Below the pieces are notes generated by a model, which saw only the letters and a program-made list of their open reading frames with translations, did not search any database and was not told where the DNA came from. From Rhypophila decipiens (Eukaryota; Ascomycota; Sordariomycetes; Sordariales; Naviculisporaceae), in NCBI GenBank assembly GCA_033297075.1, contig MU858308.1, forward strand, positions 1 to 40,436: 40,436 nt of DNA, written 5' to 3'. How positions within the stretch are numbered: the stretch's first letter is position 1; each line of letters opens with the position of its first letter. Position numbers and translations under genes: made by a program. Below, in pieces: positions 1 through 10,886 of the stretch.

Positions 1-679
1 GTTCAGAATTCTCTCGGGGGTCCTGCCCCTTATATAACCGTCTGGTGGCCCACAGAGGATTCCATAGAGGTTCTATGGGGCCTGGGGGTCTACCAAACCT
101 AGAATAGAGTGGTGTGATGCCTGTGGTAGGCGTCGTATGATGCTGGTGAGCGTCTGGAACAGTGGCGAGCGTCTGGAAAGCTCTGTGGAGCTCATTGGTG
201 GAACTCCTGACCCACTATTATAAAGGAGGGATTTACCTTGTAAATGTAAGTAAAGCATACTCTGTGCTTGTAACAACAGCGACATACCACACCACTGAGC
301 CACAAACCCACAAAAGGGCACGTTTCTAGAACGGAAGAATCCGCTCTAGGATTGGTATGTATAGTGTATGTAACAGCCGTAATAGTACGATCGTGACAGT
401 GCTTATCCTATAGATGCAGGCCCTGCCCTGCATCCACCAGACCAACGGTGTTGGCCTGCTTCCTGCGGTGTTCGCATGCCTAGCTTACAACGTATAAGCT
501 ACATACCTGGCATTACTTTAACAAGTACGTATAAAGGTGTATAAAGTGGTTGTTCTTTATACGATCCTCACAACCACTGAGCCACAAACCCACAAAAAGG
601 CACGATTCTAGAACGGAAAAATCCGCTCTAGGATTAGTATGTATAGTGTATGTAACAGCCGTAATAGTACGATCGTGAT
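1..679. repeat. Transposon-derived repeat cluster, left edge
   Basis: Two copies of a 105-bp unit lie in direct orientation at 292-396 and 574-678. They are about 96% identical by eye, with four differences, three of them G-to-A going from the first copy to the second. Parts of this sequence recur in inverse orientation at the right edge of the window: GGTTGTTC followed by GATCCTCACA, and the CGATCGTGAC and GACATACCACAC motifs. This marks one repeat family at both ends. No reverse transcriptase or transposase reading frame is visible, so I infer LTR or solo-element debris. The 82-residue minus-strand reading frame inside it (73-321) has no recognisable domain. Confidence 0.7.
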
Positions 680-1130
680 AAATAACCCCTGAATAATATA
701 GTATTATAGCTAGAAAATAATGATTTGGCTCTAATACTATATTATATTATAAGCTTTATAGTACAATAGCGAATTTTTAGCTATAGTACTATATTATATT
801 ATAAGGCTTTTACAGTTAACCATATTTTCTAGCTAAATTAGTATATACTAAAGTAATAGAGTAATTCTATATACTACTAATATAATACTTATAAAAAAGT
901 ATTTTTATTACTAGTATAATATACTTATAGGACTATACTAGATATATATTACTATCCCCCCATATCCTAATATGGAAGGACGGATATATAAGCTTATTAT
1001 AGTAATAGGCATCTTTTACGGCTTACTTACGACTTTAATAGCCGATAAATTGGATATCTCACTATTACTAGACATATAAAAGTCGTAAACAGGGCCTCTA
1101 GAAGCAGTTAACAAAATAAAATAAAAATAA
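680..1130. other. AT-rich block, probable RIP-degraded sequence
   Basis: From about 680 to 960 the base composition drops sharply to A and T, with many TA steps, near-repeats of TACTATATTATATTATAA (around 740 and 786) and stops in every frame. From 960 to 1130 come small inverted repeats, for example ATATCCTAATATGG, and TTACGACTTT near 1027 against AAAGTCGTAA near 1080. The abrupt boundary with GC-balanced flanks and the TpA excess are what RIP leaves on repeats in Pezizomycotina. No gene is visible. Confidence 0.6.
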
Positions 1131-1437
1131 AATAACGTTATATTAATTTGACTATTTACTATGGAATACTATTCAAATTCCATATTAAGACATAACTGAC
1201 TAGTCTGAAAGGTTTCTATTAGCACTATTGGGGATTGACAATCGGTCGTTGTAACCTGTATGCCTCTTATTTCACTCTAGTGTACAGATACGGGGTAGCG
1301 ATGATTAATCCGTAGCTTGGTCTGCCTTGGTCTTACCTTAGCTTGCTCAAGCATCATATAAGACCCGCAAACTCGTGAACCTCACACTCCTTCACAACTC
1401 CCCAAACAGACACAGCAGCTATAATACTTGATTAACC
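1131..1437. other. Upstream region of the AIG1-like gene
   Basis: Gene-free stretch between the AT-rich repeat debris and the first gene. It is AT-rich at its left end and becomes GC-balanced toward the start codon. A pyrimidine/CA-rich leader immediately precedes the ATG at 1438. No strong TATA or known operator was recognised. Confidence 0.4.
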
Positions 1438-2287
1438 ATGTCTCAACATCCTCTCCAGCGTCTCACCTCTCCTTCGCGAGGCTTCTCTGCCCTCGTGCAT
1501 TTGGTGGGGCTGTCATCCTTCCTGGCCAGCCTTGATTGGCAACGTCGGTATCCAAACCCCGTCACAATGAGATGGGGCGGCCAGTATCAATTCCTTACTA
1601 TCCTCGGCCTGGCCATGTCGACTGTTGCCTTTGCGTGTGGCCTGCTCGCCGACATTACCCTCAGTCGAAGACTGTTCCAGATCAAGAATGTCCTCTCGGT
1701 CTGCTCTACACCATTGGAAGTGCTCGTCAGCATTCTCTACTGGGGCATCTGTGCTATTGACAAGACCTTGATCGTCCCTCCAGGCTATACACTGCCTTTT
1801 TTTCCCGACTTGTTTGTTTCCCTGGCCTTGTTCCCACAACCTCATGCTGTGCTCCAGCCTTGCTAATATGACATAAACACAGCGGCTTTCATGCCATGCC
1901 TGCCCTCATGATGACCCTGGACCTGCTATTGCTCAGTCCTCCGTGGTCGGTGAGGTCGTACGGCGCCATGTCGATCAGCATGGCCGTTGCCTTCTTGTAC
2001 TGGGGATGGGTTGAATTTTGCTTCTCCAGGAATGGACTGTGAGTTTCTGCGCCGATTTCCTTCCGAAGATCCCGTTCTGTTGCAATGTGGCTGATAATTA
2101 TGGGTGACCTTGCAGGTATCCTTACCCGATCTTCGAACTCCTCACGACCGGACAGCGAGTGGCCCTCTTCACGTTTTCAGCCATGTTGATGACAAGCAGC
2201 ACATTGCTCCTCAAATGGGTCTACGGCGCCCTCAACGGGGTTGAGGAACTGAAAAAGGAAGCCCTTCATCCCATCAAGACAGACTGA
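1438..2287 (+). CDS. AIG1/FAR-17a-like multi-pass membrane protein
   Basis: Predicted 233-residue protein from three exons, 1438-1811, 1883-2038 and 2116-2287; the introns are 71 and 77 bp with GT...AG ends, and the joined frame is open throughout. Hydrophobic segments are spread over the whole length (near residues 15-30, 50-75, 85-105, 120-145, 160-180 and 195-215), consistent with about six membrane spans. Just after the first intron the spliced product gives GFHAMPA, followed by LLLLSPPW; a conserved Asn/Asp...His pair at this place is typical of the FAR-17a/AIG1 family. Family members in animals are threonine-type hydrolases of fatty-acid esters of hydroxy fatty acids, and yeast and fungal members sit in the ER membrane. 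The substrate here is inferred only. The unspliced frame ends at 1866, so splicing is needed for the C-terminal half. Confidence 0.8.
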
Positions 2288-2968
2288 ACGACGTCTCCGA
2301 CGTAGCCGAGACAACCGAAAAATGAGGCCTGAATAGAACCATAATAACAAAGAACTCAAAGCAACGATCCCCAAGCTAGCTGGCTAGCAGTACGTCTCAG
2401 TTCACGCAGGGTGTTCCCTACGGCCTCACTGGGATCTCATGAACCAGTAAGTGGGAATGACGTGGTTATGGAGAAGAATCGGGTGAGATCCACCAACGGT
2501 GCCCGCTGTCCAAGTGTTCTTAGAATCCCGCATTATGTTATGAGAACCCTCGATAATCACAAATAGCAGTTGGATAGTATCTGTGACCTGAGACCTTTCT
2601 TTGAGGCCTAGGTACCTCTGCTGTAAAAGGAAAAGCTAAAGCAAGTTTATGCACGTGCCAAAAAGGGTCGTTCTAACAATCTAAAATTTCTTGTCAAGGG
2701 CTCGAGGCTGTTGTGGTCCGGGGCAGCGAAGCTGCATTTGGTTACACTAGCACCACCCCACCAGAAGCAGGCCTGATTGCCCCTCCAAAAATTCAGACGA
2801 GCGACCACGGAGCTTCTGACCGCCGCCACCCACCGGTCTCGACAAAGACTGATTCATAGTATAAAATTGTCCGTAACGGTTCCTGATTCTGGAGAATCCT
2901 ACCGTCTATACCTCTCGTCCCCGATATATACCACTATAAGCACGTCGAGGATAGCTCAATTGCCCGTC
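2288..2968. other. Intergenic region upstream of DAHP synthase
   Basis: Holds the 3' end of the AIG1-like transcript and the promoter of the DAHP synthase gene. A TATATA element lies at about 2924-2930, roughly 40 bp before the start codon, which is close for a TATA box. No reading frame here looks like a gene; the 60- to 76-residue frames have no family features. Confidence 0.5.
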
Positions 2969-4293
<1,325 letters not shown>

Positions 4294-5165
4294 TCGACCT
4301 TGCTTTTTTGACATGATGGACCTGTGGTGAGCTAAAATAGGAACACGGTGGGATGCGTGATCAGGTGTGCTCCATTTTCTTGAGCAGTTCAGCAACAAAC
4401 AAAAAGGCGCGATCGTTGAATTAATGAAAGAGAGATGCATAAAAGTAAACAATGTTGCCCAATATACCTAAAAGGGGGTGGGTAGGATACGGAGTCTGTG
4501 TATTGATAATGAGATGTCATAAGCTGTGACCTCCCGACCACATTCTCGCGATGCGCAGTAGTGAACTGGAGGCACAAGTGACGTTGTGCAAGACCGGGAA
4601 GAATCGATAAGCATAATAAAACAACAGTACTCATCAGGATTGAGAATGCTCGGGGGGTTCACATTTTAAAGTTGTTTCTGAGCGGTCAAGAAGCTTCGTT
4701 AACCGTGAATACCCGCGACGAGTTGCGGATACCGAGCTCCATTGTTCACACATCGAACCTGTGGTGGAACATCCTCTTCTAGCTAGCTTCGTATCAAGAG
4801 CTCTTGCCTGCTGTTTTCTTGTCCTTGCAAAATGTCCAAGCTTCGGAGTAAGCCAATTGGCTAGTGATGTCCGGGATCCACAAAAACAGCTGCTCTGCCT
4901 TGTTGCAGAGATGGAATGGACGGATCAAAAATCAGCCGACAGGACAGCTGGGTAGATGGGGCGGCTCCAGCCAATCACATCAGCCAGGTTCCTAAGAATC
5001 CCGAATTTCGAGAAACGGAACCTGAGCCTCTGAGGGCATCGACGTTCACCTGTACGAAGTTCGAGCTCGAGACCTCGCCAACCTTCAATACACAGACATT
5101 GGCAGCCAATTGCCTTGTCCCCCCCGATTCCGATCCTCTCCAAAGCTTCGCACAGCTTGCACATC
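4294..5165. other. Intergenic region between DAHP synthase and cytochrome c1
   Basis: Contains the 3' end of the DAHP synthase transcript and the cytochrome c1 promoter. No gene is visible. A CCAAT box lies at 4971-4975, about 195 bp before the CYT1 start. Longer minus-strand frames here (for example 4925-5551) are antisense to the CYT1 first exons. Confidence 0.5.
4971..4990 (+). promoter_or_regulatory. CCAAT box with HapX-like half site upstream of cytochrome c1
   Basis: CCAAT at 4971-4975 is followed after exactly 12 bases by GTT, fitting the bipartite CSAAT-N12-RWT pattern described for the CCAAT-binding complex with HapX. Cytochrome c1 is a haem protein, and CCAAT/HAP control of respiratory genes is well known. 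The second half matches by chance once in about 16 CCAAT boxes, so this is suggestive only. Confidence 0.35.
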
Positions 5166-6509
5166 ATGCTGGCGAGGTCCTGTCTGCGCCCGTCGCGCGC
5201 TTTCGCCAGCGCGAAAAATGGCGCCATCAATTTTACCAAGGTACGGAAGTTCTCGAGAGTCCGCGAAGCCCGGGGAGACTGGCCCAGCATCACGAACATC
5301 CACCCCGCAACCATGTGTTGAGATTCTCGATTGGGGCTTGAAGCAATCAATGACATCGACCCGGGTGCTCCGGTCGCTATCCGTTCGATGGATAGGAAGC
5401 TGATAGATGTCTCATGTAGCGTGCTGCCTCGACGAGCTCCGGATCCGCTGCTGAAGCTTCTCCCCTCCGATTGAACATCGCCGCCGCTGCCTCCACCGCT
5501 GTCGCTGTCGGCTCGATCGCCTGGTACTATCACCTCTACGGGACCGCACATGCCATGACGCCGGCCGAAGAAGGGTGAGTCCTCAACTCGACGCTAGGCT
5601 TCCAATGAGCCGAGGTTGTTTCCTGGTCTGCGGCATATCTGGACACATTCACGAGACCGTCTAGATGATGTGGCATGGAGGAGAAGGACATAAAGCTGAC
5701 AGATGACCATAGTCTTCATCCCACAAAGTACCCCTGGGTTCACCAGCAATGGTTCAAGACCTTTGACCACCAGGCGTAAGCGCTCCACATTCCTCGGGCT
5801 GTCACGTACCGTAGCTTACGATGAGCTGTCTAGACTCCGAAGAGGTTTCCAGGTTTACCGCGAGGTCTGCGCCTCGTGCCACTCCCTCAACAGAATCCCC
5901 TATCGCACCCTGGTTGGTGCTGTCTTGACCGTCGACGAGGCCAAGGCGCTCGCCGAAGAGAACGAGTACGACACCGAGCCCAACGACCAGGGTGAGATCG
6001 AGAAGCGCCCCGGCAAGCTCTCCGACTACCTGCCTGCCCCTTACAAGAATGACGAGGCCGCTCGTTTCGCCAACAATGGTGCCCTCCCTCCCGATCTCAG
6101 CTTGATTGTCAAGGCCCGCCACGGCGGTTGCGACTACATCTTCTCCCTGCTCACCGGTTACCCTGAGGAGCCCCCTGCCGGTGCCCAGGTCGGCGAGGGC
6201 TTGAACTTCAACCCCTACTTCCCCGGAACTGGTATCGCCATGGCCCGTGTCTTGTACGACGGCCTCGTTGAGTACGAGGACGAGACCCCCGCGTCTACCT
6301 CGCAGATGGCCAAGGATGTGACCGAGTTCCTCAACTGGGCTGCTGAACCCGAGATGGATGATCGGAAGCGCATGGGTATGAAGGTCTTGGTTGTTACATC
6401 GGTTCTCTTCGCACTCAGCGTCTGGGTCAAGCGTTACAAGTGGGCATATATCAAGTCGAGAAAGATCGTCTACGACCCACCAAAGACGAACTCGAACATT
6501 CGTAAGTAG
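5166..6509 (+). CDS. cyt1: Cytochrome c1, haem protein of respiratory complex III
   Basis: Carries electrons from the Rieske protein to cytochrome c in the inner mitochondrial membrane. Exons 5166-5240, 5420-5574, 5713-5775 and 5834-6509 give 322 residues; introns are 179, 138 and 58 bp. The start [20 protein letters not shown] is a classic Arg/Ser-rich presequence and resembles Neurospora CYT-1. A second hydrophobic sorting stretch (LNIAAAAS to IAWYYHLYG) follows, so the presequence is bipartite and directs the protein to the intermembrane side. The haem-binding CASCH is at residues 110-114, the likely axial Met is M234 in GTGIAMARV, and the C-terminal anchor runs from MKVLVVTSV to [18 protein letters not shown] and [10 protein letters not shown] are strongly conserved family blocks. 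The C-terminal tail after the anchor is slightly shorter than in Neurospora. The long first intron falls right after the cleavable presequence. Confidence 0.96.
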
Positions 6510-7324
6510 AGGGGGGCTGAGAAGCCAAAATTAATCAGCACCGAACTTTAAGCTTGCCTCTCTCTTGTATGTATCATATACTGCTAGGCGTCCCTGCGTT
6601 CCTTTTCTCATCCACTAGGACGGGGGAGGAAGGGAGTTGAAAATGGACAGGAGCGGTTAAAAGAGGAATCCTGGTTTGGGGGCGGGTGTCTTCACATTGG
6701 AGGAGACGTTGGTTGTAGAGTGTAAATCAATTTTTTTTTCTGGTCTCAATACAGCTAGACTTTATTTCCTTTTCCTTTGTTTATTTTTGGTGCCCCTCGA
6801 GACATTCGCTGTGATACTAAGCAAATCTTGGGTTTGCCGTCTTTGAGGCCTGAGAAATGAGGTTCAACCTGCCAAATTTCTTTTCTTAACCAATCCAAAC
6901 TCTAAACTTTCCCATCCACCATGCTTATGATCAACAAGCCCACGTCAAGTCCTCGGCTCTCTTGCTTTCTTGGTTCTTTATTGCGTTATATCTCTTCTTT
7001 TTCTAATTTTAACTAAGTCCCATCTTGTCTAAGAAAACTCTTTGTTGTTTTCGCATAATTCTTTGTTACTTTACATTCTTTACCAGCCAAATTATCATCT
7101 GGTTTCATTTTCGAGCCTACTTCTTTGTTCATTGAAGTGTTAGCTCTTATATACTATCACTCCCACGTCCGTCTCTATTGCAATAATGTTGTTCAAGTAA
7201 GTTGTTAATCTCCAACTTTTCACAAGATCAGTTAAACACAGCCGCCTACAGTCTTCAATCCCAGTAACCTTGTTGTGGCTTACAATCAAAATCGGAAACC
7301 TGAACGAGAAAATAGCATCACAAC
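6510..7324. other. Intergenic region with probable leader intron of the glycosylase gene
   Basis: Pyrimidine- and T-rich DNA containing the CYT1 3' end and the promoter of the next gene. At 7186 an ATG is followed 11 bases later by GTAAGT, and an AG follows TTAAACAC near 7240. This could be an intron in the 5' leader or a short upstream reading frame. Read unspliced, that ATG gives four codons and a stop; spliced, it gives a short peptide that ends at the TGA overlapping the start region near 7327. It does not join in frame to the glycosylase. Confidence 0.4.
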
Positions 7325-8962
7325 ATGTCTGACACACAGGAGATGCAACCCGAGGATTTGCTGTATGGGTTTAATGTCGCCGGCGAGGAGTCGCTTGAAT
7401 ACCTCAAATCCCTCTTCGAAATGGGCCTTGTGCCCCCGGAGGAGATAGAAGAGCTTAAGCGACAGAGTATCTTGAGGGGGTACGAGGAATGGTACATGGA
7501 GATTGACCATGCGAACGCGAGACGATACATTGAGCTTGGAGATGACCACCCTAGACCCTACGACTCGTCCATTCTGCCTTTTATTCCGACGCTGAGTCGT
7601 CCGGGCCCGGCCCCAGCCGAGGATGATGGGACCGGCACTGGCGTCGGCAAGAAGGTCAAGAAGGCAGCCCCTAAAACGAAAGCTGCCCCTCAACAGAAAG
7701 CTACCAAGCCGGCGGAAAAGACGACTCCGTCCCCGCCGGGGTCCCGGTGGGAGGACACCGGGTCCCGGTCTTCCAAGTCTCCTTCAGTTCGCCGCTCCGA
7801 GAGAATCACAGGCAACAGCAAGCAGTGCACACCCGTCAGAGGCGACGACGATCCAATGAACTTTCCAGGTAGTGGTCGTGGTTAATATTCTCTGAAGATG
7901 ACGCTCGTTAACCTTTGTCCATCTACCACAGATGGCATCGTTGACCAGGGCTGCAATATCAAGGATATCGAGACTACCCCGGATGACAAGCACGCACAAA
8001 CAACAGCCCCAAACTCTCCAGGCCACGACGACGACGACGACGAGGTAACCTCCTCTCCTACAAAAGAGATACCAAACACAAAACCACAAAGGGTATACAA
8101 ATCGGCTTTCTTTAAACCCAACACCCCATCGCAACCTCAGTCAAACAACAACGTAAAAACGCCACCAAAGCCCAGGCCAGCCCGGGGAACGGTCTCGTGC
8201 CTTCCTATTCCTCCCCTTTCAGCCGATAACTTTGGTCTAATCCAAGAAGAACTAGCCTCGGATCCCTTCCGTCTTCTCGTAGCAATAACCTTCTTGATCC
8301 GCACATCCGGGAAAGCAGCCATTCCCGTCTTCCGGGAACTTGTATCCCGCTTCCCCACCCCGGCAGCCATTGCCATTGCGGACCCGGCCGAGATCACTGC
8401 TCTGATACACCCACTCGGGTTATCAGTGGTTCGAACAGCCAAGATACAAAAATATGCTCGGTTGTGGCTTACCAACCCGCCGTGCAGGGAGAGACGCTAC
8501 CTGGTGAAGAACTACCCACTCCCAGGGGATGGCGACTTTGCCACTGCCGGGCAGGAGTTTGGTCCGGAGCCAGATACTCTCGGCACCGGCGGTGACCAAG
8601 ATTCAGATTCGGCCGTGGCAAGGCGAAAATCAGCGGTTGGGTATGCCTGGGAAATCGGACACCTAACCCAGGGGCGGTACGCCCTTGACTCGTGGCGGAT
8701 ATTCTGCAGAGATGTGCTTCTGGGGCGAGCTGAGAATTGGAAAGGGAAAGGGAGGGAGGCAGGATTCCAACCCGAGTGGATGCGCACGCTACCCGAGGAT
8801 AAGGAGTTGCGCGCTTGTTTGAGGTGGTTGTGGATGAGGGAGGGCTGGGAATGGAATCCTCGGACGGGAGAGCGCGAGCCGCTCCGTGAGGAGCTGCGCA
8901 GGGCGGTGGACGAGGGACGAGTTGGGTATGATGATGTTGGAAGTCTTGTGATTTTGGAATAG
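7325..8962 (+). CDS. MBD4-like HhH-GPD DNA glycosylase (G/T or G/U mismatch type)
   Basis: Two exons, 7325-7868 and 7932-8962 (63-bp intron, GTAGTG...CACAG), give 524 residues. The C-terminal part, about residues 280-500, matches the MBD4 glycosylase fold: LIQEELASDPFRLLVAITFL is followed by RTSGKAAIPVF, HPLGL, then ALDSWRIFC and LRWLW. In human MBD4 the corresponding block reads NDSYRIFC, and its Asp is the catalytic residue; here this is D434. No Cys cluster for an iron-sulphur centre follows the domain, again like MBD4 and unlike Nth/MutY. The N-terminal 180 residues contain an acidic helical segment (SLEYLKSLFEMGL) and then a Lys/Pro-rich linker; there is no methyl-CpG-binding domain. A run of Asp (HDDDDDEV) sits near residue 220. 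Inferred role: removal of T or U opposite G, acting in the nucleus. Confidence 0.85.
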
Positions 8963-9220
8963 ACAACGTACAAACGACTTGGATCAAGTAATTATGGCAT
9001 TTAAAGTAGCAGCTGTGATTTATTAGATGATTTGTATTTGTATGTTCTATCTTGATAAGATTCTCGTCGGTGCTGTCCGTTGCAACTTCCCGTGTTTTAC
9101 TGTTATTATTTCGGCCGAGAGCGCCACCAGGGGCTCTTGCCACTTCTATTTACAGTTTCCATCCTCCAACTAATCCAGCTCCCATGATCGACAACTCGTT
9201 TGTAGTATGGACGATCTTTG
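8963..9220. other. Short tail-to-tail spacer
   Basis: A 258-bp gap between the glycosylase stop codon and the stop codon of the convergent receptor-like gene. It is AT-rich and holds both transcript ends. Nothing else is seen. Confidence 0.5.
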
Positions 9221-10886
9221 CTAGTAGGTATGCACCGAAAGCCCCTGGCTCATAGGTCCGTTGATGGTGACCACGCGGTCTCCCTGAAGGCCAAACAATC
9301 TCTCGCCGCCCAAACATGAATCAGTTCTCGCGCTAATATCCCCCGGGTCTTCCCTCGTGACGCTAATGCTGGTCTGGACGTGAACTCCTCGGGCGGGTAG
9401 AAGTGGAGGCTTTCCGGCCGAGAATCTCTGCCGGTTGTTCCCTCTGCCATCTTTTGAATTCCGTGCCGTTCGTACACCGTTCGGTTTTTCCGCCGTGCTG
9501 GGAAGTGTATTCGCAGAGTTGTATCCATACCCGGGAAAGTAAGCCCTCGAGATCCTCTCGCGACTCAAGTCGGGATTAGAGTCCTCTTCGTAGAATGTGT
9601 CACGTAATCTGCTGTTGCTACTGGTGGCTACCGTGGACAGGGTAGCCGGGCGAGAAGTGACCCGCGCGGTCCTCGTCTCCGATTTTGGCCAGTAACCGTT
9701 TCCGCCGCCGCTGATTTGGCTACCGCCAATAGTATGTCGTTTACTTCCAGTTGGCATGGACTGGCGGGAATTACCGCCGCCTCTGCTGTGGCTGTATCCT
9801 CCCGACCTACCAGAGCTTCGGTACTTGGAGCGACGACTGCTCGGGAGGGAGCTTGCCAGCGGACGTAAGGTCGCCGCGCATCCGGCTATGATTCCGAATG
9901 ACGTCTCTAGGATGCTCCACAGGGCAACATCACTTTGATAATGTTGGCTGGGTTAGATCAATGACATGTGTAGGAGAATCCCCGAGCTGTGGTTGTGACT
10001 TACTTGCTCTGCCCAAGAAATTCCCTTGACGAAACGGGTGTAAATTCTATAAATGGGATACGGGCTACCAGGGCAACCCCAGCGCTATTTACGGCACGAG
10101 ACTTTGTCAGTACAGGGTCAAGAAGGGACAAACATTACAAAACAGGGAAAGGGGCAAGTAGAGAATAGGATCTGCTTACAAGAGTCCCATACCAAGAAGC
10201 GCAGCTACGCCCGCCTTCGTCCGCTTGCTGAGTTTGACATTCCACAATATAGCGATGGGCAGGAGTGCTAGAACAAAGTCCATCAAGGCGCTGATAACAC
10301 TGTGAGCAATGGTCGCGTGAGGGACAATGTGATGATCAAGGCAAGTGCCACCATGTTCGTCGTCTAGAACCTGATCGTAGAAATGTTCCGGTGGGTTGCA
10401 CTGGAACACCAGGATAAAGAAGAAAGGGATCGAGAGCGCCCACACGATGCCCAGGGTCCCGTAGATGGTGTATCTATGCCACTTCACCGTCGCGATTCTC
10501 AGCAGGAACAACGCGATGGATGTCCGAATGAGCGCCGAAAGTGGTGCATAGAGAACTTCACAGATAAACCACGAGGTCAGGGCTATGCTCTCTCCTTTAA
10601 GGGGATTTGTCTGTCCGACTTCACTGGCAAAGACAATTCCCCATACGGATATTGTATTATGTGCCGTGTATATCAGCTTGTTGGTCGTGGTTCGCTGTCA
10701 GCCTCCTTTCATGGTAACCCAGGAAGGAAGTCGACTTACAATCGAGACAAACATGAGGATGTCATCTGCCGACACCCTCCTGATGAGGATCAGCGTAACC
10801 AGCGCCCGGAGAGAGAAGAATACCCATGTGAGAACAAGGAAAACGATATCAGCTATAAACAGCTGGAGCCCCCGAGGGTCTATCAT
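9221..10886 (-). CDS. Fungal rhodopsin-domain (Pth11-like) seven-TM membrane protein
   Basis: Minus-strand gene in four exons: 10886-10740, 10676-10180, 10084-10004 and 9932-9221, about 478 residues. The start MIDPRGLQLFIADIVFLVL and then RRVSADDILMF, FICEVLYAPLSALIRTSIALF, FQCNPPEHFYD, CLDHHIV, ALMDFVLALLPIAILWN and NDVALWSILETSFGIIAGC are the ordered landmarks of the fungal rhodopsin-fold family of putative surface receptors, which includes Pth11-like proteins without a CFEM domain. Seven hydrophobic spans fill residues 8 to about 260. The remaining 200 or so residues form a cytoplasmic tail rich in Ser, Arg and Gly. Introns are 63, 95 and 71 bp. For the first intron an alternative acceptor 18 bp earlier also keeps the frame but would leave only a 45-bp intron; I prefer the longer one because it puts a CTGAC branch site 24 bp before the AG. 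The ligand is unknown. Confidence 0.8.

Noticed and set aside
4925..5551. A 208-codon minus-strand open frame
   Set aside because: Overlaps the cytochrome c1 promoter and first exons in antisense; the plus-strand exons match the known family.
8469..9143. A 224-codon minus-strand open frame
   Set aside because: Antisense to the glycosylase catalytic domain; low-complexity Ser/Pro/Arg sequence without a family.
10695..10739. A 45-bp first intron for the rhodopsin-like gene
   Set aside because: Possible, but very short, and the branch site would lie directly at the acceptor; the 63-bp alternative fits better. It is kept as a possible isoform.
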